Source: Catenulispora sp. (lineage in GTDB: Bacteria > Actinomycetota > Actinomycetes > Streptomycetales > Catenulisporaceae). From it: DNA of 33,944 nucleotides. This document shows positions 17,267 through 26,028 of the stretch, piece by piece (within the stretch, counting starts at the first letter, position 1; every line of letters starts with the position of its first letter). The DNA lies in the NCBI GenBank assembly GCA_013362315.1, contig JABFWL010000488.1:1-33944 (forward strand), read 5' to 3'. A program made the position numbers and the translations under genes. The notes beneath the pieces were generated by a model. It was not told where the DNA came from, did not search any database, and worked only from the letters and a program-made list of their open reading frames with translations.

Positions 17267-18385
17267 TCACAGCGCGGTTCGTTCCGCCAGCCCGTCCACC
17301 ACGTCGGCCAGAGATTTCCGTACTCGGAAGTCCGCCCGCTGCTGACCGGCACCACCTGGCGTGGCCAGGACCGCGGCGCATAGCTCCTGGGCCGTCTCCA
17401 GGTCGCCTCCGGTCTCCAGGCCGGGCCGGCTGAACTCCAGCAGGCTGGCCAGCCGCTCGCCGACCGGCTCGACCGAGCCGCTGAGCGGGTCCAGGCCCTC
17501 GGCGGCCGGACCGAGGCGGGCCGCCAGGCGATGGTCCTTGGCCAGCCGATGGTCGTCGGAGCCGGGGACCGGCCGGCCGGCCCGCAGTTCGGCCAGCAAC
17601 ATCGTGGCCAGCCCCCGCAGCAGTACGGCGATCAGCAGCGGAACCTGCGGATCGGGGTTCACGTCCGCCACCCGGATCTCCAGGGTGGGCCAGCGCTCCG
17701 AGGGCCGGCTGAACCAATAGATCATGCTCCGGTCCAGGATCGTCCCGGACTCGATGAGGTGGCGTGTGGCCTGCTCGTATCCCACGCTGTCCAGCGCCGG
17801 CGCCGGTCCGGCGGTCGGCCAGCGCTGGAACTCGAAGAACCGCCAGCTGGCGCAGCCGCGGTCCCGGCCGGCGGCGAACGGCGAGTTGGCCGCGAGGGCT
17901 TGCAGCAGCGGCAGCCAGGTCCGGATCCGGGTGCCCAGCATCACGGCCTCGTCGCGGGTCAGCGTCCCCAGGTGCACGTGGCAGCCGCTGCTCTCGCTCT
18001 GGATCCCGGCCACAACGTCCTGGAAGCGGCGGGCCATCCTCAGGTAACGCGCGGACGCTGTGACGCGCATCGGTTGTCGAGTGAGCACTCCGGCAGCCGA
18101 GGCCACCAGCCGGGCGCCGACGCCGGCCGCGGCGTCGACGGCCTGCCGCCGCACCTCGACGAGGTCCGCGCGTAGTTCGTCCGTCGTCTTGCAGGGCACC
18201 GTGCTCGTCTCGATCTGGGTCTGGAAGAACTCCGGCTGGACTCGCTCCTGACGTCGGTCACCGATCCGGGCCAGGAGGGCTGCGGCCCGGGGCACCGTTA
18301 CCGGTCTGCGACTGTCGACAAGGACGAACTCCTCCTCAACGCCGAAGGTCAACACTTCTCGAATGCGTCCTGCGGGCGAGGCCAT
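17267..18385 (-). CDS. YbdK/GCS2-family carboxylate-amine ligase
   Basis: A 372-aa protein. The N-terminal FGVEEEFVLVD is the signature of the glutamate-cysteine ligase type 2 (GCS2/YbdK) family. QPEFFQTQIETSTVPC, SSGCHVHLGTLT, and SWRFFEFQRW with LEIRVADVNPD later on are the conserved ATP/Mg2+ and substrate blocks. Enzymes of this group join an amino acid to a gamma-carboxylate with ATP; weak glutamate-cysteine ligase activity is known for E. coli YbdK. Length is normal. It is divergent from a class II glutamine amidotransferase over a 146-bp gap, a pairing that hints at a shared gamma-glutamyl pathway. The actual substrate cannot be read. Confidence 0.9.
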   Translation of the reverse strand: MASPAGRIREVLTFGVEEEFVLVDSRRPVTVPRAAALLARIGDRRQERVQPEFFQTQIETSTVPCKTTDELRADLVEVRRQAVDAAAGVGARLVASAAGVLTRQPMRVTASARYLRMARRFQDVVAGIQSESSGCHVHLGTLTRDEAVMLGTRIRTWLPLLQALAANSPFAAGRDRGCASWRFFEFQRWPTAGPAPALDSVGYEQATRHLIESGTILDRSMIYWFSRPSERWPTLEIRVADVNPDPQVPLLIAVLLRGLATMLLAELRAGRPVPGSDDHRLAKDHRLAARLGPAAEGLDPLSGSVEPVGERLASLLEFSRPGLETGGDLETAQELCAAVLATPGGAGQQRADFRVRKSLADVVDGLAERTAL

Positions 18386-18531
18386 GACGCCCCCTTAATC
18401 GACCATTACGGCTATTCGATGATAAACCGGGCGAACCGTTACGGTACGGGTGGTCGCGGACGGTGCTCGCGGCTGCGGCCGGGAGGGAACCGGTCGATAA
18501 TCGGGACAAGGCCGACATGAGGAGGAGTGTC

Positions 18532-19365
18532 ATGTGCCGCTGGCTCGCCTACTCGGGCTCACCCGTACCGCTCAGCGAGGTGCTGTACACCCCGATCCAA
18601 TCGTTCATCGACCAGAGCCTGCACTCCAAGCTCGGAGCAGAGACGACCAACGGCGACGGCTTCGGGGTCGGCTGGTACGACGACCGCGAGACGCCAGGAG
18701 TCTTCCGCAGCATCGAACCGGCATGGAACGACTCGAACCTGCGTGAGGTGAGCAAGCACGTCACGTCACCCCTGTTCTTCGCTCACATCCGCGCCGCCAT
18801 CGGGTCGTCCGTCCAGCGGACGAACTGTCATCCGTTCCGCCACGGGACCCGGCTGTGGATGCACAACGGCTTCCTCGACGGCTTCGCGATGTACAAGCGT
18901 GAGCTGGCCTTCGCCGTGGACCCCTCGCTCTACCCGGCCATCGCCGGGACGACCGACAGCGAACTGGTGTTCTTCCTGGCGCTCACGTTCGGGCTCGAAG
19001 ACGATCCGCCGGAGGCCGTGGCGAAGGCGATCGGGTTCGTCGAGGACCGCGGCCGACGGGCCGGCGTCGCGCACCCCTTCCAGGGCACGATCGTGACCAG
19101 CGACGGCGATGCCATGTGGGCCTTCCGTTACTCGAGTGATGGCAAGTCACGGACGCTCTTCTTCACGCGCCAGGTCCCGGCTCTGCGGGCGGAATATCCG
19201 GACGTGTCCGTCCTGCAGACGGTGTCGGACGACGCGCGGCTGGTGGTCTCCGAACCGATCGGGGCGCTGCCCGGCGCATGGTTGGAGATGCCCGAGGCCT
19301 CGTGCGGTGTCGTCCACAAGGGCGATGACGAGTTGCGTCCCTTCAAGCCCAAGCTGCCGGCGTAA
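18532..19365 (+). CDS. Class II glutamine amidotransferase (EgtC/YafJ-like)
   Basis: A 277-aa protein. The ATG at 18532 is chosen because AGGAGG lies just upstream and Met removal would expose Cys2 (MCRWLAYSG), the N-terminal nucleophile of this family. TTNGDGFGVGWYDD, FFAHIRAAIGSS, NCHPFRHGTRLWMHNG and GTTDSELVFFLALT are conserved glutamine-binding blocks. The nearest relatives by motif are EgtC, the gamma-glutamyl hydrolase of ergothioneine synthesis, and YafJ. No EgtB or EgtD lies nearby, so an ergothioneine role is not supported; an amidohydrolase acting on a gamma-glutamyl compound, perhaps made by the divergent YbdK-like ligase, is an inference. Confidence 0.88.
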   Translation: MCRWLAYSGSPVPLSEVLYTPIQSFIDQSLHSKLGAETTNGDGFGVGWYDDRETPGVFRSIEPAWNDSNLREVSKHVTSPLFFAHIRAAIGSSVQRTNCHPFRHGTRLWMHNGFLDGFAMYKRELAFAVDPSLYPAIAGTTDSELVFFLALTFGLEDDPPEAVAKAIGFVEDRGRRAGVAHPFQGTIVTSDGDAMWAFRYSSDGKSRTLFFTRQVPALRAEYPDVSVLQTVSDDARLVVSEPIGALPGAWLEMPEASCGVVHKGDDELRPFKPKLPA

Positions 19366-19515
19366 GCCCGCCCGGCCATTCGGCGCCGAGTCCCGGTGGA
19401 TGCGGCGGCGACGGCTGCGGGCTCGTCCCCTGAACGGGCCACTGCCCGACGTTCCCCATCCGGCCGGAGGCCTAGTTTGAAATCAGAGGTCGGCGGCGGT
19501 ATCGGAGGTCCGGAG

Positions 19516-19686
19516 ATGTCTCATCCTCTGCTCAACGCGTTCTGGACGATGCTCTGGTTCTTCCTGTGGATCATGTGGTTCACGCCGCTGTTCCCCATCA
19601 TCGTCGACGGGTTCCGTGAAGATCCTCTCAAGATCAATACCGCCGGCGGCCGAAGCCGGCGGCCTCGGAGATCGGCATGCCCGTGA
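19516..19686 (+). pseudogene. Truncated PLDc_N copy (copy B), 56 codons
   Basis: The first roughly 30 codons nearly repeat the N-terminus and DNA of copy A (MSHPLLNAFWTMLWFFLWIM, then WFTPLFPIIVD), including the upstream GGAGGTC. The similarity stops at about codon 34; the second membrane helix and SHOCT domain are gone, and the frame ends in a basic Arg-rich tail overlapping the DUF2252 start by 10 nt. Met11Thr and Met23Thr-type changes are visible compared with copy A. It is most likely a decaying partial duplicate, though it could still be translated as a one-helix leader peptide coupled to DUF2252. Confidence 0.7.
19640..19662. terminator. GC-rich hairpin inside copy B, just before DUF2252
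   Basis: CCGCCGGC / GCCGGCGG forms a perfect 8-bp stem with a 7-nt loop, 15 nt before the DUF2252 start. It could be a leftover terminator, an attenuator, or a structure that controls DUF2252 translation. Confidence 0.45.
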
Positions 19687-21098
19687 ACAGCGAACGTCGC
19701 AGGGCCCTTACCCCGGCCGAGCGCGCCGAGGCCGGCAGGACCGCGCGCGAGGCCGTCCCCGTGGAGCACAACGCGCGGTTCGAGCCCGCCGCCCACCGTG
19801 CCGATCCGGTCGCGGTCCTGCAGGAACAGGCCAGGACACGGGTCCCGGAGCTGGTTGCGGTGCGTTACGGCCGCATGCTGGTCTCGCCGTTCACGTTCTT
19901 CCGCGGCGCGGCCGCGGGCATGGCCGCCGATCTGGCGGGCACGCCCGACTCCGGGCTGACCGTGCAGCTGTGCGGGGACGCGCACCTGTCGAACTTCGGC
20001 ATGTTCGCCTCGCCGGAGCGCAGCCTGGTGTTCGACGTCAACGACTTCGACGAGACCCACCCGGGGCCGTGGGAATGGGACGTCAAGCGCCTTGCCGCCA
20101 GCTTGGAGATCGCCGGCCGGGACAACGGGTTCGGCTCCGGCAAACGGCGCAGAGCCGTGGTGGCCGCCGCGCGCGGGTATCAGCAGGCGATGGCCGAGTT
20201 CGCCGGGATGAGCGAGCTCGATGTCTGGTATGCCCGGGCCGACGTCGAAGAACTGCGGGACACGCTGAAGGCGGGATTGAAGAAGGCCCGGCGTAAGACC
20301 TTCGAAAAGGCCTTGGCCAAGGCCCGCCGCCGGGGCAGCGCGCGGGCCTTCGAAAAGCTCACCGGCGTGGTGGACGGCGAACGCCGCATCCTCGCCGATC
20401 CGCCCTTGATCATGCCGGTCCGCGACCTGATGCCGGACGTCCAGGGTGCCGAGCTCCGGGAGCGGCTGCGGGGGTTGCTGTCCGGCTACCGCCGCACGCT
20501 GCAAAGCGATCGGCAGCATCTGCTGGACAGATTCGAGTTCGTGGACATGGCGCGCAAAGTCGTGGGGGTGGGCAGCGTGGGCACCCGGTGCTGGGTCGTG
20601 CTGATGCGCGGCCGGGACACCGATGATCCGTTGTTCTTGCAGGTCAAGGAGGCCCAGCGGTCGGTCATCGCCGACTACGGCGGCCGGCCCAGCCAGCAGG
20701 AGGGGGCCGGGGAGGGTGAGCGTGTGGTCCGCGGCCAGCGGCTCATGCAGGCGGTGAGCGACATCTTCCTGGGCTGGCAGACCGTCGAGGGGATCGACGG
20801 GCGCATCCGGGACTTCTACGTGCGCCAACTCGCCGACTGGAAGGGCTCGGTCGTGATCGAGGGCCTGTCGGCCCCGGAGATGGCCTTGTACGGGCGGCTG
20901 TGCGGCCGGACCCTGGCCCGCGCCCACGCGCGCACCGGCGACCGGATCGCCCTGGCCGCCTATCTCGGCCGGGACGAGGTGTTCGGCGAGGCCGTCGCCG
21001 ACTTCGCAGCCCGGTACGCCGATCAGAACGAGCGGGACCACGCCGCGTTGGAGCAGGCCCGGCGGTCAGGCCGGATCCCCGTCGAGTCCGGACTCTAG
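19677..21098 (+). CDS. DUF2252 family protein
   Basis: A 473-aa protein of the DUF2252 family, common in actinomycetes. GDAHLSNFGMF (100-110) followed by FDVNDFDETHPGPWEWDVKR (119-138) is the family signature and resembles the HGD...N and DFD catalytic loops of APH-like kinases, so a kinase-like fold is likely, though no substrate is known. Arg/Lys-rich helices occupy about 200-235 (KKARRKTFEKALAKARRRG). It starts at ATG 19677, overlapping the end of truncated copy B, and is followed 8 nt after its stop by an MFS transporter, so the two are probably co-transcribed. Confidence 0.88.
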   Translation: MPVNSERRRALTPAERAEAGRTAREAVPVEHNARFEPAAHRADPVAVLQEQARTRVPELVAVRYGRMLVSPFTFFRGAAAGMAADLAGTPDSGLTVQLCGDAHLSNFGMFASPERSLVFDVNDFDETHPGPWEWDVKRLAASLEIAGRDNGFGSGKRRRAVVAAARGYQQAMAEFAGMSELDVWYARADVEELRDTLKAGLKKARRKTFEKALAKARRRGSARAFEKLTGVVDGERRILADPPLIMPVRDLMPDVQGAELRERLRGLLSGYRRTLQSDRQHLLDRFEFVDMARKVVGVGSVGTRCWVVLMRGRDTDDPLFLQVKEAQRSVIADYGGRPSQQEGAGEGERVVRGQRLMQAVSDIFLGWQTVEGIDGRIRDFYVRQLADWKGSVVIEGLSAPEMALYGRLCGRTLARAHARTGDRIALAAYLGRDEVFGEAVADFAARYADQNERDHAALEQARRSGRIPVESGL

Positions 21099-21106
21099 GG
21101 GCACCG

Positions 21107-22801
21107 ATGAGCACCGACGCAGCCGCCTCGCCCGCCGAGTCTGCGGCCGGGGCCGGGACTGGGGCCGGGACTGGGAAGGTCGTCCTGGCCACGCTGGCGG
21201 CCGCCCAGTTCCTGATGGCGCTGGACTCCTCGGTCATGAACGTCTCGATCGCCACGGTCGCCTCCGACGTCGGCACCACGGTGAGCGGCATCCAGGGCGC
21301 GATCACCGCCTACACGCTGGTCATGGCCGCCTTCATGATCCCCGGCGGCAAGATCGGGGCGATGATCGGCCGCAAGCGGGCGTTCATGATCGGCTGTGTG
21401 GTCTACGGCTGCGGGTCCCTGACCACGGCGATCGCCCCGAGCCTGCCGGTCCTGCTGTTCGGCTGGTCCCTGCTGGAGGGGCTGGGCGCGGCCCTGATCC
21501 TGCCGGCGGTCGTGGCTCTGGTGGCCCTCAACTTCCCCACCGAACGCCGCCCGGCCGCCTACGGGCTCATCGCGGCTTCCGCGGCCGTCGCGATCGGCCT
21601 GGGCCCGCTGATCGGCGGGTTCGCCACGACGTACTTCTCCTGGCGCTGGGTCTTCGCCGGCGAGGTCGCCGTGGTGCTCGGGATCCTGGCGCTGGCCCGG
21701 CACGTCATCGACCGGCCGTCCGGCGGCCGACCGCACTTCGACCTGCTCGGTGCGTTCTTGTCCGCGGGGGGCTTGGGAATCTTCGTCTACGGCGTGCTGC
21801 GCACCTCCGAGTGGGGCTGGTTCGTCCCGAAGCCCGGCGGGCCGTCCTGGCTGGGGATCTCGGCGTCGGTCTGGGTGATGCTGGCCGGAGTGCTGGTGGT
21901 GTGGCTGTTCCTGCAGTGGCAGACCCACCTGCTGCACCGCGGCCGGGACCCGCTGGTCGATCCGGGCCTGTTCGCCAACCGGCAGCTGTCCGGCGGCCTG
22001 ACCATGTTCTTCCTGCAGTTCCTGGTCCAGATGGGCGTGTTCTTCGTCGTACCGCTCTACCTGTCCGTGGCCTTGGGCCTGTCCGCGATCAAGACCGGCG
22101 TGCACATCCTGCCGCTGTCGCTGAGCCTGCTGGCCGCCGCGGTCTTGATCCCGAAACTGTACCCGCAGGCTTCACCCCGGTTGGTCGTGCGCCTGGGCGT
22201 CCTGGGCCTGTTCGCCGGCGCGTTGGCCCTGACCGCCGCGATCAACGCCGACTCCAGCGCGGCCGTCGTCACCATCCCCCTGCTGCTGATCGGTCTGGGT
22301 ATGGGAGCCCTGGCCTCGCAGCTCGGCGCGGTCACGGTCTCCGCGCTCCCCGACAGCCGCAGCGCCGAGGTCGGCGGCGTCCAGAACACGGTCACCAATC
22401 TCGGCTCCTCCATCGGCACCGCCCTGGCCGGCTCCATCCTGATCGGCACCCTGACGAGCTCGTTCCTGACCACCATCGAGAAGAATCCCGCGGTTCCGGC
22501 GAGCGTGAGCGCCCAGGCCTCCACGAAGCTCGCCGCCGGCGCGCCCTTCCTGTCCGACGCCCAGCTCTCCGCCGCCCTCACCGAGGCCGGCGTCCCTCCC
22601 CAGCAGGCCGAAGCGGCCATGCAGGCCAACGCCTCGGCCCGGCTGGTCGCCGTGCGGGCGGCACTCGCGATCCTGGCGCTCGTGGCGCTGGTGGCGCTCT
22701 TCTTCACCGGGCGGATCCCGAAGCGGCAACCGGAGGGGCACGTTGCCGGTTCCGGCGGGAAGAGCGAGAAGAGCCAGAAGCCTGAGCAGACGGCTCCCTG
22801 A
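21107..22801 (+). CDS. MFS transporter, DHA2/EmrB-QacA type (14 TM)
   Basis: A 564-aa integral membrane protein. LDSSVMNVSIATVASDVG in TM1 is the usual start of 14-helix drug:H+ antiporters, and GGKIGAMIGRKRAF after TM2 is MFS motif A. Hydrophobic segments continue to about residue 540 and a polar Lys/Glu tail follows. ATG 21107 is chosen because the open frame before it lies in the DUF2252 gene. Such pumps export toxic compounds or metabolites; the substrate is unknown. Placement 8 nt after DUF2252 suggests one operon. Confidence 0.88.
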   Translation: MSTDAAASPAESAAGAGTGAGTGKVVLATLAAAQFLMALDSSVMNVSIATVASDVGTTVSGIQGAITAYTLVMAAFMIPGGKIGAMIGRKRAFMIGCVVYGCGSLTTAIAPSLPVLLFGWSLLEGLGAALILPAVVALVALNFPTERRPAAYGLIAASAAVAIGLGPLIGGFATTYFSWRWVFAGEVAVVLGILALARHVIDRPSGGRPHFDLLGAFLSAGGLGIFVYGVLRTSEWGWFVPKPGGPSWLGISASVWVMLAGVLVVWLFLQWQTHLLHRGRDPLVDPGLFANRQLSGGLTMFFLQFLVQMGVFFVVPLYLSVALGLSAIKTGVHILPLSLSLLAAAVLIPKLYPQASPRLVVRLGVLGLFAGALALTAAINADSSAAVVTIPLLLIGLGMGALASQLGAVTVSALPDSRSAEVGGVQNTVTNLGSSIGTALAGSILIGTLTSSFLTTIEKNPAVPASVSAQASTKLAAGAPFLSDAQLSAALTEAGVPPQQAEAAMQANASARLVAVRAALAILALVALVALFFTGRIPKRQPEGHVAGSGGKSEKSQKPEQTAP

Positions 22802-22821
22802 GCAGACGGTTCCCTGAGCGG
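22781..22821 (+). repeat. 16-bp direct repeats at the MFS gene end
   Basis: Two near-identical 16-bp units (cctgagcagacggctc, cctgagcagacggttc) and a third partial unit run across the MFS stop codon. The second copy supplies the TGA stop. Confidence 0.7.
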
Positions 22822-22827
22822 CCGCCA

Positions 22828-22847
22828 CGCCGGGTGTCACCCCGGCG
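22828..22847 (+). terminator. Hairpin after the MFS gene
   Basis: CGCCGGG / CCCGGCG forms a 7-bp perfect stem with a 6-nt loop, 26 nt after the MFS stop. This is consistent with a transcription end for the DUF2252-MFS unit. Confidence 0.5.
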
Positions 22848-22960
22848 GGCTAGCCCCGCTCGCACGATGCCGACCTGGTGGTCTTCCCTGGTGTCAGGGC
22901 CCGGCGCCATCGCCAGCCCATCGGGTGTCGAAGGTGTTCCGCCCAGGATGGGAGCGCAGT

Positions 22961-24349
22961 ATGTCCGCGACGGGTTCCGATCCGGCCGAGCCCGAACCGC
23001 GCGACGAGGAGCTGGCGGGACTGCGCCGTCGTGTCGCCGAACTGGAGGCCGAGGCCGCGGCCCGAGGGCACCGAGAGCCCGAGGCCACGGGCCGGGGCCA
23101 CCGGGAGCACCACCGCGTCCGCACCTTCTTCGCGACGCTGTTGGTCGTCCTGGCCTCCGTGCTGGCCCTGCTGTCGGTGGTGTCGGTCTGGGCGGCCGAC
23201 ACCATCACCGACACCGACCGGTTCGTCGCGACCTTGAGTCCGCTGGCGAAGAACCCGGAGGTGCAGGACGGGGTGTCCAACCGGATCACCAACCTCGCGC
23301 TGGACCAGATCGACATCGACTCGGTGGTGAAGCAGCTCCAGCAGGCCGCCAGCAGCAGCAACCTGCCGCCGCAGACGGCCGCCCTGCTGTCGAAGCTGAA
23401 CGGGCCCATCGAGAGCGGCCTGAAGAGCGTGGTCGGCACGGTCGTCGACAAGGTCGTGTCCAGCGATCAGTTCGCCACCGTCTGGAACAACGCGCTGCGA
23501 AAGGCCCACGCCGCGTTCGTCAAAGCCCTGACCGGCAAGGGCGGAGGGGCGGTGAAGCTGACCAACGACGAGGTGCAGATCGATGTGGGACCGGCCGTGG
23601 CTCAGGTGAAGGACCAACTGGTGGCCCAGGGTTTCCCGGCGGCGAGCAAGATCCCAACGGTGAACACGAGCTTCACCGTCTACAAGTCGTCGAGCCTGAA
23701 CAAGCTCAAGAACTACTTCCGGCTCCTGCAGATCATCGGCAACTGGATGCCGGTCATCACCATCCTGGTCGCGGCCGCCGGGGTCTACCTGGCCCACAAA
23801 CGCCGCCGGGCGCTGATCGGCACCGCCATCGGGTTCGCGGTGGCGATGCTGGTGCTGGGCGTCGCGCTGGCGGTCTTCCGGTCCTTCTTCATCGACCAGC
23901 TCCCGCCGGACGTCAACGCCGGTGCTGCGGCCGCCACCTACGACGCTCTCGTAAAGTTCCTGAGAATCACCACCCGGATGGTCGGAGCCTTGGCGGTGCT
24001 CGTCGCACTCGGGGCATTCCTGAACGGACCGACTTCGCCTGCGGTGTGGATCCGCGCGGCGTGCAGCAGCGGGATCGGCGCGATCCGGACGGTCGCCGAC
24101 TCGGCAGGCTTCCGGGCCGGCCCTGTCGACCGGTTCACGGCCCGCCACAAGCGGTGGATCGGCATCGCGATCCTGCTGATCGCCTCGGTGATCTTCATCA
24201 TCTGGGACCACCCGACCGGCTTGGTGGTGTTCTGGTTCGCCTTCGTCATCGTCATCGCGTTCGCCATCCGCGAGTTCTTCGCCCCGGGTCCCGGATTGGT
24301 CCATCGGGAGGAGGCCGCGGTCGACCCGGCCGGCCCGAGGCCCGCCTGA
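22961..24349 (+). CDS. Multi-pass membrane protein with large external loop, unknown function
   Basis: A 462-aa protein. The ATG at 22961 has GGAG 6 nt upstream; a GTG at 22925 would add 12 residues. Residues about 15-33 (EELAGLRRRVAELEAEAAA) form a short coiled coil, followed by one membrane helix (about 55-77), a largely helical polar region of about 180 residues, and then five more membrane segments from about 265. Actinobacteria have many proteins of this plan with no assigned role. No catalytic motif was seen. It follows the MFS terminator and may have its own promoter. Confidence 0.75.
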   Translation: MSATGSDPAEPEPRDEELAGLRRRVAELEAEAAARGHREPEATGRGHREHHRVRTFFATLLVVLASVLALLSVVSVWAADTITDTDRFVATLSPLAKNPEVQDGVSNRITNLALDQIDIDSVVKQLQQAASSSNLPPQTAALLSKLNGPIESGLKSVVGTVVDKVVSSDQFATVWNNALRKAHAAFVKALTGKGGGAVKLTNDEVQIDVGPAVAQVKDQLVAQGFPAASKIPTVNTSFTVYKSSSLNKLKNYFRLLQIIGNWMPVITILVAAAGVYLAHKRRRALIGTAIGFAVAMLVLGVALAVFRSFFIDQLPPDVNAGAAAATYDALVKFLRITTRMVGALAVLVALGAFLNGPTSPAVWIRAACSSGIGAIRTVADSAGFRAGPVDRFTARHKRWIGIAILLIASVIFIIWDHPTGLVVFWFAFVIVIAFAIREFFAPGPGLVHREEAAVDPAGPRPA

Positions 24350-24379
24350 TCACGCGCAACTTCCAGACTCGCCCTGCAG

Positions 24380-25282
24380 CTACCGCGGGCGGTCCGCCGG
24401 CTCCGGTGCGGGCGGGGTCCTCAGCAGCCGGGCCGCGGCCGGCTCGTGGGCGATCACGTATCCGGCGGCCACGCACACGGTGACCACGGTGAAGAGCACG
24501 ATCAACCACGAGAACAAGGTGAACACCAAGCCCAGCGGGCCGAACTGGTTGATGCTGCGGTCCAGCGAGTTCGGGACATAGATCTTCGCCGCGCCGGCCA
24601 GGGCGGTCAGCGCGCTCCCGGTGAGAACGGCACCGGGCAGCAGCGGAAGCCATGGCATCCGACCGGCCAGCAGCAGGTACTGCGTCCACCACCACATCAG
24701 GCAGGCCATGACCAGCGCCAGAGGCAGCCCCAGGCCCTGCCCCACACCGAAACCCTGGCGAACCCTGCCCTGGAACACGAGCACGGCCAGCCACACCACC
24801 AGCCAGGCCACCCACCGCCACGCCGCCAGCCGCGCCGCGGCCGGCGGCAGATGCCAGGACCGCTCGCACAGCCGCTGCAGGACGCGGGAGCACGCGGTCG
24901 CCGACAGGAGGGTGACGACGAAGCCGATCCCGCCGATGGTCTGTCCGCTGCTTTGGCGTCCGGCCCGCAGGACGCCCGTGACCTCGTCGAGGGGCCTGGA
25001 GCCCAGCCCGAGGATGGACCGCAGCGAAGCCACGAGATTGTCGCGCACCGTGGCCGGCGCGAAGGCCGCCAGGACGAACAGGACCGGGACCCCGGTCAGG
25101 AAGGTCTGGGCGGCCAGGCGGGTGGCGGTGTCGAGGACGTTGACGTGGACCAGCTGCACGGTGAGCTGCCCCACGAACGGGATCGCCCGCACCCGGTCGG
25201 CCAGGCGCGTCGACCGGAGGCGCAACCGGCCGAGTCGGCCGCGCTCGGGCGGCGGCGATGGTCTGGGCCCGCGATCCGTCAC
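24380..25282 (-). CDS. YihY/BrkB-family membrane protein
   Basis: A 300-aa protein with about six membrane segments. The C-terminal block YVPNSLDRSINQFGPLGLVF followed by TLFSWLIVLFTVVTVCVAAG is characteristic of the YihY/virulence factor BrkB family, once misassigned as RNase BN. Biochemical function is not firmly known; transport or envelope roles are proposed. N- and C-termini are Arg/Pro-rich and cytosolic. It converges on the upstream membrane-protein gene with only 30 bp between stops. Confidence 0.82.
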   Translation of the reverse strand: MTDRGPRPSPPPERGRLGRLRLRSTRLADRVRAIPFVGQLTVQLVHVNVLDTATRLAAQTFLTGVPVLFVLAAFAPATVRDNLVASLRSILGLGSRPLDEVTGVLRAGRQSSGQTIGGIGFVVTLLSATACSRVLQRLCERSWHLPPAAARLAAWRWVAWLVVWLAVLVFQGRVRQGFGVGQGLGLPLALVMACLMWWWTQYLLLAGRMPWLPLLPGAVLTGSALTALAGAAKIYVPNSLDRSINQFGPLGLVFTLFSWLIVLFTVVTVCVAAGYVIAHEPAAARLLRTPPAPEPADRPR

Positions 25283-25462
25283 TTCCGGTCGCTACCCGGC
25301 GTGCCGGAACAGGATGTGGGCGAACCGCCGTTCGGCGTAAACATGCGCTTAGGCGGGCCGGGGTCGCCAAGACGTCTCCAGACTCCCTGAACGGAGTATT
25401 CGGCAGGCGACCACCTTGCTGATGCGGCGGACAGATCGCAGACACCTCGGCGCGCGCCGAAG

Positions 25463-25489
25463 CGGCCGAGCGGGTGAACCCGCCGGCCG
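25463..25489 (-). terminator. Hairpin downstream of the 93-aa membrane protein gene
   Basis: GCGGG-TGAA-CCCGC (25470-25483) inside an outer CGGCC/GGCCG pair (25463-25467, 25485-25489) forms a nested stem just after the minus-strand gene ending at 25508. The surrounding 25283-25507 gap holds no other feature I can support. Confidence 0.5.
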
Positions 25490-25507
25490 AGGTCCAGGGC
25501 GCCTGGC

Positions 25508-25789
25508 CTATCGGGCGTGCGCGCGGTGATCGCTCGCCGAGGCAGCGTGCTCTCGCCACGCGTGCGCGCCGGCGAGCGTCGCGTGTCGGACCTGGTCGAA
25601 CTTGTCGGCCGCCAGCGCCGTGGGAGACACCTCCCGCTGCCTGGCCCAGGCCGCCACTGCGCGCGTCACGGCCACAGCCGTCAGCGCCATGCCGGAGGCG
25701 GCGATCATCAGCCCGCCGCCGATGAGCGCGGCACCTGCCCTGACCATGCCGGTCGGAAAGGCAGGCCCCGTCGTCTGGGAATTCGTCAT
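25508..25789 (-). CDS. Small single-pass membrane protein
   Basis: A 93-aa protein. The ATG at 25789 has GTGGAG directly upstream; longer in-frame starts lack a ribosome site and extend into low-quality Arg-rich sequence. One membrane helix lies at about 16-40 (VRAGAALIGGGLMIAASGMA), followed by a cytosolic amphipathic segment (VTRAVAAWARQREVSPTALA). The C-terminal half (ADKFDQVRHATLAGAHAWRE) is His/Ala-rich. No family was recognised; similar small proteins are common in Streptomyces-like genomes. Confidence 0.65.
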   Translation of the reverse strand: MTNSQTTGPAFPTGMVRAGAALIGGGLMIAASGMALTAVAVTRAVAAWARQREVSPTALAADKFDQVRHATLAGAHAWREHAASASDHRAHAR

Positions 25790-26028
25790 GACTCCACTTT
25801 GCGCGGTCATGCTGTGTCCGGCATGTGCTGGCCGATCCTGTCCGGCACTCCAGTCGCACCGGATCGCGTTGATGTTCGCCGCGCTGCGGGAGCCGGTACG
25901 GCAGAAGATGGAGCAGTGTGACTTCAGGGCCGTCCTCGCGGACCGCTGCTTCTCAAGCGTCCACGCCGCCGAGCACGCCTTCCGGGCTCCCACGTCGGAC
26001 GACCGGACTCCCGGCGGCGGTGGCTGAC

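Noticed and set aside
18532-19365. Ergothioneine cluster (egtC)
   Set aside because: No egtB, egtD or egtE lies nearby, and the divergent ligase is of the YbdK type, so the symbol was not assigned.
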